Origin: Spiroplasma endosymbiont of Asaphidion curtum
Lineage (GTDB): Bacteria; Bacillota_I; Bacilli_A; Mycoplasmatales; Nriv7
DNA: 64,000 bases
Assembly (NCBI RefSeq): GCF_964031085.1
Contig: NZ_OZ035001.1
Coordinates: 1,178,001 to 1,242,000, forward strand
Direction of reading: 5' to 3'
Shown here piece by piece: positions 21,567-32,652 of the stretch (its first letter is position 1; the number at the start of each line of letters is the position of its first letter). A program made the translations under genes and the position numbers. A model generated the notes under the pieces. The model searched no databases. It was not told the origin of the DNA and was given only the letters and a program-made list of their open reading frames with translations.

Positions 21567-22055
21567 TTAATTATTTTTAAATTCAGTTTTAAATTCTAAT
21601 ATTTTTCATTTGGCATATCTTTCATTTTTATCTCATTCTTGTACTTTCATTTTTATGTTTTTTAATTTTTTATTTTGATATGATAAAAAATCTTTATTTT
21701 CTCAATATCTTGGTTCACTGTTTTTTTCTCAATTTAAATCATATTCTAATGATTTTAATATTGGTAGTGTAATCTTGTCATTTTTATCAACATAAAATTC
21801 TCAATCATTAAGTTTCATTCGCGGAGGCAAGTTTTTGGGCATAAATTCATTTTCTACATTAACTTTTATTTCTCATTTTTGATTTCACTTGCTGTTGTCA
21901 TTTTTTGATGATTTAAGTGTTAATTTTGATTTTTTTAAGTTTAATTCGTATGATTCATTCTTAATTTGTAATATTGGTTTATTTTCTTTTTTAGAACACC
22001 CAACTATTGGCACTGTTGTCAGCCCCAAAAGAGCTATTATATTTAAAATTTTCAT
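21567..22055 (-). CDS. Prophage-borne lipoprotein sharing the attachment-protein module (left)
   Basis: 162 residues, start ATG at 22055 behind AAGGAG. Signal peptide MKILNIIALLGLTTVPIVGC with lipobox, so it should be anchored on the cell surface. From NESYELNLKK onward (about residue 37) to near the end, its coding DNA is a 369-bp near-perfect copy (21591-21959) of part of the neighbouring attachment-type gene (23502-23870). The module is Trp/Lys-rich (WEIKVNVENEF, WEFYVDKNDKI, EPRYWENKDF) and matches no family I recognise. Last gene of the prophage; it terminates at 21438-21472. A role in blocking a shared receptor is proposed in the findings. Confidence 0.8.
21591..21959. repeat. 369-bp direct repeat, left module copy in lipoprotein gene
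   Basis: Almost identical to 23502-23870, differing at only a handful of positions by eye (for example CGCGGAGG versus CGTGGAGG). The two copies lie in the same orientation and reading frame in two different genes. Confidence 0.92.
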
Positions 22056-22084
22056 AAATTTAACTCCTTCATTTTGTTTTTTCA

Positions 22085-23990
<1,906 letters not shown>

Positions 23991-24005
23991 TTTTATCACT
24001 CCTTT

Positions 24006-24380
24006 TTAAAATATTTTATTTTTCGTTGTTCTTTTAGTTTTGATTTCATTTTTCAAGGCTCTTTTTGCTTTAATTTTTTGAATAATAAAGCGGATTAATT
24101 TTTCAAATTTAATTGCAAAATATATTGCTCCGTCTCATCAAAAAACAAATATTCCTGCCAGCATAATACCACTATTGAACTTTCCAAAGAATTTAACCAT
24201 CTCTTCATTCATAAAATTATTAAATTCGTCGCTTGTTCCGGTTATTCATTTAGTATCGATTACTGTTAATGCACAAATTAATAAGCTTATAAAGATAAAA
24301 ATGATACTTAATACTATTTTTAACCACTGCTTTTTAAAAGAATTTTTAATTCTTAATTTTAATGGCATTTTTTCTTTCAT
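24006..24380 (-). CDS. Plectrovirus membrane protein (left)
   Basis: 124 residues with two hydrophobic segments (IVLSIIFIFISLLICALTVI and SGIMLAGIFVFWWDGAIYFAIKF) and a basic C-terminus. The right-prophage counterpart is 33993-34385. Start ATG behind TTAAAGGAG; the start overlaps the end of the upstream methyltransferase-like gene by 35 bp. Likely a minor virion or assembly protein; function not recognised. Confidence 0.72.
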
Positions 24381-24903
24381 TTTTTAACTCCTTTAATTTT
24401 CTACAAACAATTTGCTTAGGCAAAACATTATGACAAATATAAGCAGTTTCACTTGGTGGATTTTTGCAAACTATACCATTATAAGCAATAAATTTTATTC
24501 TTTTATCAAAAACTAATAACTCACACTGATCTATTTTTTCTCTAATTGGTTTTAATGCAATACTTACTAATGGTATTAACATCGCAAACGGTTTACCCAA
24601 ATTAAATAAATGTTCTATTACTTGCTTTCTTTTACTAAACGGAGGGTTAGAAATAATATAATCATATCTATCCACATCACTTTTAATGTAATTAAAGAAA
24701 TCAATTCCATCGTCAATATGACTATTCCAAACTTTATGCCCATTTCTTTCTAAAACACATACAAATTTACTATCAATTTTATCAAAAGGGCATAAAATAG
24801 TACTATTAGGTTTTAAAAATTCTAAAATTGGTTTAACAGCATATTCCTGTGTATATCATTCATCATTAACATTAATTTTATTTAATAAATTAGAATTTAA
24901 CAT
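24346..24903 (-). CDS. Phage-type DNA methyltransferase-like protein (left prophage only)
   Basis: 185 residues. NDEWYTQEYAVKPILEFL, ILCPFDKIDSKFV and DYIISNPPFSKRKQVIEHL follow the pattern of small phage proteins often annotated as DNA N6-adenine methyltransferase or sugar-phosphate nucleotidyltransferase; SNPPFS corresponds to the (D/N/S)PP(Y/F) catalytic motif of amino-methyltransferases. No target-recognition domain is visible. No counterpart exists at the matching position of the right prophage, where the flanking genes are 22 bp apart, so it was gained or lost as a single cargo gene. It may protect phage DNA or alter host methylation (inferred). Confidence 0.68.
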
Positions 24904-24990
24904 AATTAACTATTAATTCCTTTCTTTGTCTTTCTAATTTGCCATTCTCTATTTTTTTAATTCTTGTTTTTTAGTTCATTTCTCCATTTT

Positions 24991-25239
24991 TTACCTACCT
25001 TTAATCACAATAAATAAGGCAATAAGTACACAGGTAACGCCAAGAACGGTGAAGATTGGATGTTGCGAAAATGTTCGTGCCATTGGTTTAAACAGTTCTA
25101 AAATTGTTAAATTGCTAGTAATAAATTTTTGAAAATTGGTAAGGCCTTCGCTAATATAGTTTGTTAAAGTTTCAAAATGACTACCAGCCAACAATCCAAG
25201 AACAGTTATTAAGATAAAAATAATAATTAGTTTAAACAT
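24991..25239 (-). CDS. Plectrovirus small membrane protein, 82 residues (left)
   Basis: MFKLIIIFILITVLGLLAG at the N-terminus and TVLGVTCVLIALFIVIKGR at the C-terminus are hydrophobic segments separated by an amphipathic middle with ELFKPMARTFSQHP. Size and two-segment layout fit a filamentous-phage coat or assembly protein. The right copy at 33722-33970 is nearly identical. It starts 2 nt after the preceding gene. Confidence 0.75.
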   Translation of the reverse strand: MFKLIIIFILITVLGLLAGSHFETLTNYISEGLTNFQKFITSNLTILELFKPMARTFSQHPIFTVLGVTCVLIALFIVIKGR

Positions 25240-25241
25240 TT

Positions 25242-25526
25242 TTAGTTACCTTGTTTTGTTTTTATTGGTTTTATTTGTTTTTTAGCTTTTCCTCATGCAC
25301 TTAAACGACCCTTATTTTTAACAGCATATTGGCGTTGTTTTTCTAAATTAATTTGTTGACTGCCAAATCCAAGAATGATTGCCATAAGAAACTCTACAGC
25401 CAGTGTTAAGAATAAAGGAAATATTAGTTGAATATTTGTTCCCGGTACTTCAAGACTTCAAATTAAGTCAAAAACCTTATAAAGCATTTGGGCGAGAAAG
25501 TCGGCCATTTTTGCAAGATTTTCCAT
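25242..25526 (-). CDS. Plectrovirus membrane protein, 94 residues (left)
   Basis: Starts MENLAKMADFLAQMLYKVFDLIW and has one long hydrophobic segment (IQLIFPLFLTLAVEFLMAIILG) followed by a basic tail rich in Lys/Gln. Counterpart on the right arm: 33435-33719, the same length. It lies 3 nt after the Zot-like gene, in one transcription unit. Function not recognised. Confidence 0.72.
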
Positions 25527-25529
25527 TTT

Positions 25530-26516
25530 TTATTGTTCCTTTTCTTTCATTTTTCTTAAAAATTTGCTAAATTTATCCATTTTTAAGTATTCTAAGTCTT
25601 CTAAATCAATTGCGGTGTCAGTGTAGTATTTGTCTTCATAGTCAGGATTTATTTTTGAATTTAAGTAATCTCTTAAAAATGCTAGGTAAAAAGAATTGTA
25701 AGTGTTTAATATTGGTAAAGGAATTTTTAGTTTAAAAAAATAAATATCAAGTTCAGGAATATCGCGATATTTAATACGACGACCCTTTTTACTATTTTTA
25801 GCATCAATTAAGGTGTTTCGCCAGCGTTCATATTCTTCAATACTAGTAAAGGTACCATAAATGACTTTTAAGTAGGGGCGAAAAATATTAACGGGTTTTT
25901 TACGAATGCCCACAATTACATTATTGGCAATATCACGAACTTTAACTCAAATATGTTTATCTCTTTGACCACTAGCGAGAACAATATGACCGAAATGGCG
26001 TGCTAAGGCAAAATATTCTTGGATACCGGTTTCTTCGTTTTTGGTATTATTTTTTTCTCAATCAGTTCCTTCTAAAAATAAATTGGTTTCATCTCATAAC
26101 AGTAAGGTTTTGTCTGGCAATACCGGATAATCAAAGTCTAATAATCCCATATGTCCTAAACTTAATTTTTGGGTTTCTAGTAATGGAAATGTTGAGGCGA
26201 TGTGATATTTTTTCTTTTTTAGTAATTTTGATGCGTACACTAGAAAAGCGGTTTTTCCAGTTCCTAATGAACCAATAACAATATTTAATGGTGAATTTTT
26301 TAAGAAATTAATAACTTTGTTAATTTGTGTTAAATTACTGATTTTAAAAATAAAAATTAAAATACAACCCGCTAAAAATAAATAGCTCACAATGTTTTTA
26401 AAATAACCGTTGTAAATATATCAAATTGCTCCTCAATGTCATAAAATTAAAAATGAGGTGCGATTTAATTCAATAAAATGGTTATTTTTTTCTATTATTC
26501 ATTTGCAAAATTTCAT
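25530..26516 (-). CDS. Zot-like assembly ATPase of the plectrovirus (left, intact)
   Basis: 328 residues. After an N-terminal segment (MKFCKWIIEKNNHFIELN) come hydrophobic stretches (IVSYLFLAGCILIFIF), then Walker A GSLGTGKT at residues 82-89 and Walker B TLLLWDE with Asp142/Glu143. This matches the Zot/gpI family, the inner-membrane ATPase that drives extrusion of filamentous phages. Four TGA codons encode Trp. The start at 26516 follows GAGGTGCAAG. The right copy is broken by three insertions, so this is the only usable assembly ATPase in the window. Confidence 0.87.
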
Positions 26517-26540
26517 CTTGCACCTCACTTTATTTTTTTA

Positions 26541-26786
26541 TTAGCATACCGCTCCAAGTAATTTTTCAAACATTTTAAAGCAAATAAAGAATATTGCCAA
26601 AATAAATGGAAAAATGAAGATTCAGTAGTCAGCAAAGAAGTTACCAACTTGTGGCATATTAACAGCAATAATTTCTCACATTTTAGTAAATGCCGTTATA
26701 ATTGCATTTCATAATTTAGTCATCGCGTCGCTAGCTGTTATTTTTTCTACTGTTGCTGGTGCATCGGCCAAGAAAGTTCCAATCAT
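26541..26786 (-). CDS. Candidate plectrovirus major coat protein (left)
   Basis: 81 residues: a short polar N-terminus (MIGTFLADAPATVEKITASDAMTK) and a hydrophobic region (VGNFFADYWIFIFPFILAIFFICF) with Lys near the C-terminus (KMFEKLLGAVC), the layout of inovirus-type coat proteins. It has the strongest ribosome site of the cluster (AAGGGGGTGAT), as expected for the most abundant protein. The right copy (29223-29465) differs at the N-terminus and last residues. Coat identity is inferred from size, layout and translation signal. Confidence 0.65.
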
Positions 26787-26805
26787 ATAATCACCCCCTT
26801 TCTTT

Positions 26806-26940
26806 TTAAAACATTCATCATTTATATTCAAAGTTTTTCTTAAATTTGTTAAAACCACGATTAACCTTAACACGATTATATTTTTTTCTAATTAATTTTG
26901 AATTTCTTTGGGAATGCATCACAATATAACTTCTTGACAT
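26806..26940 (-). CDS. Small basic plectrovirus protein, 44 residues (left)
   Basis: MSRSYIVMHSQRNSKLIRK...FEYKWWMF; about one third Lys/Arg, with two TGA-encoded Trp near the end. The right copy is at 29069-29203 with the same length and the same stop. It could bind DNA, but nothing decisive is visible. It precedes the coat candidate by 19 nt. Confidence 0.65.
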
Positions 26941-26951
26941 TATTTTTTTCT

Positions 26952-27182
26952 CTATCTAAATACTGATATGGTTTTCCAAAGTAGCATTAGAATAAATCAC
27001 ACTATAATCGCTGTTAATAATCAAAAAGCAATGTTTGCTATTAAAAGCCAAAGTGTTTTTTGGGTTAAATCAATTTCTTTACCACCACTAATATGAGCCG
27101 GAATAGTTGTAATTTGAATAAATAAATCTCAGAAAGTTTGTTTAATTTGTTCTCAATTAAATTCTTTTAAATTTACTGTCAT
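26952..27182 (-). CDS. Plectrovirus membrane protein, 76 residues (left)
   Basis: MTVNLKEFNWEQIKQTFWDLF then a long hydrophobic stretch (LWLLIANIAFWLLTAIIVWFILMLLW) rich in TGA-encoded Trp. The counterpart 28827-29057 on the right arm is nearly identical. Under the standard code it would be four fragments. Function not recognised. Confidence 0.7.
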
Positions 27183-27185
27183 TTT

Positions 27186-27347
27186 TTATCTCCCAAAAAT
27201 CATTTTTATTGGTAAATACATAATTGAAATTAACGCGAAAAGAAAAGTAATGATAATAATTAATCCGGCAATAAACGCAACTTGTGCAGGCATTTTTTCT
27301 ATCGGAACAAACAGTTTTAAGAATTCCATAATAATTTCTCAAAACAT
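27186..27347 (-). CDS. Plectrovirus small membrane protein, 53 residues (left)
   Basis: MFWEIIMEFLKLFVPIEK followed by one membrane segment (VAFIAGLIIIITFLFALISIMYL) and IKMIFGR. Its start overlaps the stop of the upstream gene (TAATG), a translational coupling that is kept in the right copy at 28662-28823. Candidate minor coat protein. Confidence 0.7.
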
Positions 27348-27568
27348 TATTTTTTATTCTCATTATTTTCTTTTGAATTAGGAGCTTTAACTCATTCTTC
27401 AAAGCGAGCAATAAATACTTTTTCGTCTTTTGTAAAATTACCAGTATTATTTTTAATGGCATTTTTATATTTAATTCGCATTTTTATTTTGGCATAAATT
27501 TTATAAGCAAAATATGCCAATAACATTATGCAAATAATAGTAAATATTATTCCAATCGCAATATTCAT
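27347..27568 (-). CDS. Plectrovirus membrane protein, 73 residues (left)
   Basis: An N-terminal membrane anchor (IAIGIIFTIICIMLLAYFAYKIY) followed by a basic soluble tail (KNAIKNNTGNFTKDEKVFIARFEEW). The right copy is 28441-28662. The ribosome site AAAGGAGC overlaps the stop of the preceding 108-residue gene. Function not recognised. Confidence 0.7.
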
Positions 27569-27570
27569 TT

Positions 27571-27897
27571 TTAAGCTCCTTTAAAATAGTTATAATTTGT
27601 ATCTTTTTTGTTGTTTTCTTTTTCGGCAATAAAGAAACTTAATAATTCTTGTCCTTTAATTCACTTGGTTTCTTGCTCTTGTTGATTAACTGAAATTACT
27701 TGATATTTACTATCTTTTATTATTCCGATGCAAATAGAATTTTCATATTTTCCTTTATAAACAAATCGCTTTGGAAACCAAATGCCGATTTGTTCATTAA
27801 ATCACGGAATTTTTGGTGCTTTAATAAACATTGCGTTTTGTGTTTCTTTTAAAAGATATTTTTTAGTATTTAAGAAAATGTTTTCAATGTTTTTCAT
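27571..27897 (-). CDS. First gene of the left plectrovirus prophage, 108 residues
   Basis: MKNIENIFLNTKKYLLKETQ..., Lys-rich and soluble, with two TGA-encoded Trp. The chimeric ORF at 14430 is its paralogue. Position directly behind the control region, before all structural genes, suggests a regulatory or replication role, but no domain was recognised. The right prophage lacks this gene: its homology starts only at the last few codons, at about 28,405. Confidence 0.7.
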
Positions 27898-28274
27898 AAT
27901 AAATTACCTTTCTTATGAATAAACTAAGTTATATTAACTAAGTTAGTTAACTTAGTTTTTTAAACACTTATATATCGCAGATTTAAGTGTTTAACAAGCT
28001 TTGTTAGTAAATTTTGTTTTTTTAATTAGATAAAGATTTTAATAATTTTAAACTTAGTATATCCCTATATAGAAATTTCTACACTTTAATATCCGCATCC
28101 TACCCTTGGAACTAATTTAATAGCGTGTATATTTTTAGGAAATCCACCCATTCATTTTTTTATTGCAAAACGAAACAAATTGCTATAGCTAATAGGATGT
28201 TATCTATTAACTGGTAAACTTCTTTTGGTTATGGCGACCACCCACAATTTATCGTGCTTTAATACATACCAACA

Positions 28275-28303
28275 TTATTAACTCACTTGTATTTAATTTT
28301 CAA
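28275..28303 (-). promoter_or_regulatory. Predicted promoter of the left prophage
   Basis: On the minus strand TTGAAA (28298-28303), 17-bp spacer, TAATAA (28275-28280). Directly upstream lies a hairpin plus T-run that would insulate it from outside transcription. Conserved in the copy at 14022-14050. Confidence 0.62.
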
Positions 28304-28329
28304 AGAACAAATTTTTAACACCTTATAAA

Positions 28330-28358
28330 ATAAAAAGACAATCATTGCTGACTGTCTT
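28330..28358 (-). terminator. Terminator-like hairpin upstream of the prophage promoter
   Basis: Minus strand AAGACAGTCA-GCAA-TGATTGTCTT followed by TTTTA. In the copy at 13,966 the left arm differs (AAGGCGATCA). Confidence 0.7.
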
Positions 28359-28440
28359 AATACTTATTCAAATATTTTCCTACCTAACAAAACTTTATGC
28401 GTCCAGATATAAATTATAATTATTTTAAAGGAGTTTAAAA

Positions 28441-28662
28441 ATGAATATTGCGATTGGATTAATATTTATTATTATCAGCATCATGCTATTGGCATATTTT
28501 GCTTATAAAATTTATGCCAAAATAAAAATTAGAATTAAATATAAAAATGCCATTAAAAATAATACTGGTAATTTCACGAAAGACGAAAAAGTATTTATTG
28601 CCCGCTTTGAGGAATGAGTTAAAGCTCCTAATTCAAAAGAAAATAACGCGGATAAAAAATAA
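28441..28662 (+). CDS. Plectrovirus membrane protein, 73 residues (right)
   Basis: Right-arm copy of 27347-27568 (MNIAIGLIFIIISIMLLAYFAYKIY...), about 90% identical, and the first complete gene of the right prophage. No prophage promoter precedes it: the right arm starts at about 28,405, so expression would depend on outside transcription. Stop overlaps the next start (TAATG). Confidence 0.7.
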
Positions 28663-28823
28663 TGTTTTGAAAAATTATCATGGAATTCTTAGAACTGTTT
28701 ATTCCGATAGAAAAAATGCCTGCACAAGTTGCGTTTATTGCCGGATTAATTATTATCATCACTTTTCTTTTCGCATTAATTTCAATTATATATTTACCAA
28801 TAAAAATGATTTTTGGGAGATAA
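28662..28823 (+). CDS. Plectrovirus small membrane protein, 53 residues (right)
   Basis: Right-arm copy of 27186-27347; MFWKIIMEFLELFIPIEK then one membrane segment. Same length and coupling as on the left. Confidence 0.7.
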
Positions 28824-28826
28824 AAA

Positions 28827-29057
28827 ATGACGGTAAATTTAAAAGAATTTAATTGAGAACAAATCAAACAAACTTTCTGAGATTTATTTATTCAAATTAC
28901 AACTATTCCGGCTCATATTAGTGGTGGTAAAGAAATTGATTTAACTCAAGAAACACTTTGACTTTTAATAGCAAACATTGCTTTTTGATTCTTAACAGCG
29001 ATTATGGTGTGATTTATTCTAATGCTACTTTGGAAAACCATATCAGTATTTAGATAG
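28827..29057 (+). CDS. Plectrovirus membrane protein, 76 residues (right)
   Basis: Right-arm copy of 26952-27182, nearly identical, with the same Trp-rich membrane segment (all TGA codons). Confidence 0.7.
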
Positions 29058-29068
29058 GGAAAAAATTA

Positions 29069-29203
29069 ATGTCAAGAAGTTACATTGTGATGCATTCCCA
29101 AAGAAATTCAAAATTAATTAGGAAAAAATATAATCGCGTTAAGGTTAATCGTGGTTTTAACAAATTTAAGAAAAACTTTGAATATAAATGATGAATGTTT
29201 TAA
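29069..29203 (+). CDS. Small basic plectrovirus protein, 44 residues (right)
   Basis: Right-arm copy of 26806-26940, identical in length and almost in sequence (MSRSYIVMHSQRNSKLIRKK). Confidence 0.65.
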
Positions 29204-29222
29204 AAAGAAAGGGGGTGATTAT

Positions 29223-29465
29223 ATGTTTGGAACTTTCTTAACAGAAGCACCAGCAGTAACAAAGATAACAGCTAGTGACGCGATGACTAAATTATGAAAT
29301 GCAATTATAACGGCTTTTACTAAAATGTGAGAGATTATTGCTGTTAATATGCCACAAGTCGGTAACTTCTTTGCTGACTACTGAATCTTCATTTTTCCAT
29401 TTATTTTGGCAATATTCTTTATTTGCTTTAAAATGTTTGAAAAATTACTTGGAGCGGTACGCTAA
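29223..29465 (+). CDS. Candidate plectrovirus major coat protein (right)
   Basis: 80 residues, MFGTFLTEAPAVTKITASD...; the same membrane segment as the left copy. Strong AAAGGGGGTGAT ribosome site. Differences from the left copy cluster in the exposed N-terminal part (TEAPAVT versus ADAPATVE), which in inovirus coats faces outward. Confidence 0.65.
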
Positions 29466-29651
29466 CAAAAAAATAAAGTGAGGTGCAAGATGAAATTTTG
29501 CAAATGAATAATAGAAAAAAATAACCATTTTATTGAATTAAATCGCACCTCATTTTTAATTTTATGACATTGAGGAGCAATTTGATATATTTACAACGGT
29601 TATTTTAAAAACATTGTAAGCTATTTATTTTTAGCAGGTTGTATTTTAATA

Positions 29652-30733
29652 GATTTCTTGCATTACTTATTTATTAAACAAAATTCCTATAAAATATATT
29701 TAAAATAGAAATTATAAGGAATTTAAGATTATGAAATTTGATAAATTTAATTTTATTAATGATAAAGAATTATTACGATTAACTGGAATAAAGCAAAGTA
29801 CTTTTAATAAAATGTTAAATATTTTAAAAGAAGCTGAGTTAAAAAAGTTTAAAAGAGGTGGTAAAAATAATAAATTATCATTAGAAAATAGATTATTGAT
29901 GACTTTATCATATTGACGAGAATATCGTACTTATTTTCATCTTGGTAAAAGTTTTGATATTAGTGAAGCTAGTTGTTATCGAAATATCAAGTGAATTGAA
30001 GATATTTTAATCAAACATCCTGATTTTCAACAACTTGCTGGTAAAAAAGCATTAATAAATGATTATTTTAATGATAAAACAATTATTATTGATGCTACAG
30101 AAACACCCATTCAACGCCCAAAAAAAGACAAAAACAATCTTATTCAGGAAAAAAGAAAAAACACACTATTAAAACACAAGTAATTATTGAAAAAGAAAGC
30201 AAAATAATTATTGCAACAAATTTTTCTCTCGGTAAAAAGCATGATTTTTGTTTATTTAAAGAATCAAAAATCCCAATTTTAAAAAATACTAAATTAATAG
30301 TTGATAATGGTTATCAAGGAATACAAAAAATTCATAGTAATGTTCTAATACCTAAGAAAAAAACAAAGAAAAACCCTTTAAATAAAGAACAAAAACATAA
30401 TAATAAATTAATTTCAAAAATGAGAATTATTATTGAAAATATTTTTGCTATTCTTAAAAAATTTAAAATTATTACTGAAAAATATCGTAATCGTAGAAAA
30501 CGATTTAGTTTAAGATTTAATTTAATTGCTTCAATTTATAATTTGCAATTATAGATAACATAAAATATTTATTTAAAATTAAATTTAAATAATAAAATAA
30601 TTTTTTGTTGTGTCAAAATTTACACATTTAATAAAATCCATAAGTATTAACCTAATAAAAGTTAGAAATTACTATATAGTATTTTTTATTTACAAATAAT
30701 TTGTAATTATTTTAATAAGTAATGCAAGAAGTC
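29652..30733 (+). mobile_element. IS5-family element, complete (copy 2)
   Basis: 1,082 bp between TA duplications (29650-29651, 30734-30735). Ends are GA(C/T)TTCTTGCATTACTTATT and complement; the left end has one mismatch (GATTTC). Inserted in the right Zot-like gene. Confidence 0.92.
29731..30554 (+). CDS. IS5-family transposase made by -1 frameshift (copy 2)
   Basis: First frame: MKFDKFNFINDKELLRLTG..., helix-turn-helix part LENRLLMTLSYW, catalytic IIDATETPIQRP. The frame then meets A-AAA-AAA (30120-30126); slipping back one base continues as KKRQKQSYSGKKKKHTIKTQ to the second catalytic region LIVDNGYQG and the end at TAG 30552-30554. The fused product is 274 residues. All copies keep the same run, which supports programmed -1 frameshifting rather than decay. 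Without slippage the product stops after about 154 residues. Confidence 0.82.
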
Positions 30734-30735
30734 TA

Positions 30736-31435
30736 ATAATTCTCATTTTTGAAATTAATTTATTATTATGTTTTTGTTCTTTATTTAAAGGGTTTTTCTT
30801 TGTTTTTTTCTTAGGTATTAGAACATTACTATGAATTTTTTGTATTCCTTGATAACCATTATCAACTATTAATTTAGTATTTTTTAAAATTGGGATTTTT
30901 GATTCTTTAAATAAACAAAAATCATGCTTTTTACCGAGAGAAAAATTTGTTGCAATAATTATTTTGCTTTCTTTTTCAATAATTACTTGTGTTTTAATAG
31001 TGTGTTTTTTCTTTTTTCCTGAATAAGATTGTTTTTGTCTTTTTTTGGGCGTTGAATGGGTGTTTCTGTAGCATCAATAATAATTGTTTTATCATTAAAA
31101 TAATCATTTATTAATGCTTTTTTACCAGCAAGTTGTTGAAAATCAGGATGTTTGATTAAAATATCTTCAATTCACTTGATATTTCGATAACAACTAGCTT
31201 CACTAATATCAAAACTTTTACCAAGATGAAAATAAGTACGATATTCTCGTCAATATGATAAAGTCATCAATAATCTATTTTCTAATGATAATTTATTATT
31301 TTTACCACCTCTTTTAAACTTTTTTAACTCAGCTTCTTTTAAAATATTTAACATTTTATTAAAAGTACTTTGCTTTATTCCAGTTAATCGTAATAATTCT
31401 TTATCATTAATAAAATTAAATTTATCAAATTTCAT
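30736..31435 (-). pseudogene. IS5-family transposase, C-terminus missing (copy 3)
   Basis: Starts like copy 2 and keeps the slippery A7 run, but ends after ISKMRII, losing the last third of the catalytic domain including the final acidic residue region. Inactive. Confidence 0.88.
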
Positions 31436-31514
31436 AATCTTAAATTCCTTATAATTTCTATTTTAAATATATTTTATAGGAATTTTGTTTAATAAATAAG
31501 TAATGCAAGAAGTC
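30736..31514 (-). mobile_element. IS5-family element, 3' truncated (copy 3)
   Basis: Same family as copy 2, inverted and abutting it tail to tail. About 300 bp of its right side, including the C-terminal part of the gene, is missing. The transposase remnant spans 30736-31435 on the minus strand. The left end is intact (GAAGTC followed by TA at 31515-31516). Confidence 0.9.
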
Positions 31515-31570
31515 TAATGTTTCTTTTTAAAATCGGTAATTTAACACAAATTAACAAAGTTATTAATTTC

Positions 31571-32652
31571 GCTGAATTATACTTGTAAGTGCAAGTAAAT
31601 AAAATTGCAAAAAATCTCATATAAAAATTTCATGATGCTAAGTTTATTTTAGAAAAAACAAAGCAAGGAGTTTTTATATGGGTTACAAACATCTTGGCAT
31701 ATATGAAAGAATTTATATTGAGAATCAATTGAAGTTTAAAGTAAAAATTAGTGAAATAGCTAAAAATCTTAATCGAAGTATTAGTACTATTATTCGAGAA
31801 GTCAATAGAAATAAAGATAGTAATCATTATTTTTCATTAATTGCACAAAATAAAGCAGAAAACAGAAAACAATCACATGTTTATTTTCATAAGTTTAAAA
31901 ATAGAGAATTAGTAAAATATGTACAACAAAAATTACTATTAGGTTGATCGCCTGAACAAATTTATGGCAGAATTAAAAATTTTCATAAAGAATGAATTAT
32001 TAGTTTTAAAACAATTTACAATTGAATTTATTCTGGATTACTTGAAAAAGTTACTAATAAAAATTTAAGAAGAAAAGGTAAGAAACGAAAATCTCAAGAA
32101 AATCGCGGTAAATTTAATGGTAAATCAATTAAAGAACGAAATATTAATGTTAATAATCGTATAACTGTTGGTCATTGAGAAGGTGATACTGTAGTATCAT
32201 CACGAGGTAAAAGTAAATCATGTTTAATAACTTTAGTTGAAAGAACATCAAGATTTACTTTAGCAATGTTAGTTGAAAATAGAACTACTAAAGTTGTTAA
32301 CGAAAACATTAGCCATTATTTATCAATTCTTCCAAATAATCTTGTTAAGACTATAACATTTGATAGGGGTAAAGAATTTTCTAATTGACAACAACTTGAA
32401 AAAAATTTAAATGTGAAAATTTATTTTGCTAATGCGTATTCGCCTTGACAAAGAGGTACTAATGAAAATACTAATGGTTTAATTAGAGAAAAATTTCCTA
32501 AAAAATTTAATTTTTCAAATACTACTAAAAATGCAGTTCATAAATTTATATTGTCTTTAAACCAAAGACCAAGAAAAATACTAAATTATCTTTCACCAAT
32601 CGAATATTTGGTTAGAAAAATAATTTAGTTGCACTTAACTTTACAATTTGGC
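31571..32652 (+). mobile_element. IS30-family element, complete (copy F)
   Basis: 1,082 bp inserted in the right Zot-like gene. Comparison with the uninterrupted left gene shows ATTTC on both sides (31566-31570, 32653-32657) where the left gene has it once: a direct demonstration of the target duplication. Confidence 0.95.
31678..32628 (+). CDS. IS30-family transposase (copy F)
   Basis: 316 residues, intact, the only complete plus-strand copy. Same motifs and GGAG leader as copy B. Confidence 0.94.

Larger units (their letters stand above)
27898..28404. other. Plectrovirus non-coding control region (left prophage)
   Basis: No gene. Reading on the minus strand it holds a terminator hairpin (28335-28358), a promoter (28275-28303), a long conserved leader, the palindrome TAGAAATTTCTA, the inverted repeat TAAACACTTA/TAAGTGTTTA (about 27,961-27,992) and clustered GTTAACTAA motifs next to the first gene. 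It matches 13922-14429 in opposite orientation. Its outer end at 28,404 is the axis of the large inverted duplication. Confidence 0.8.
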
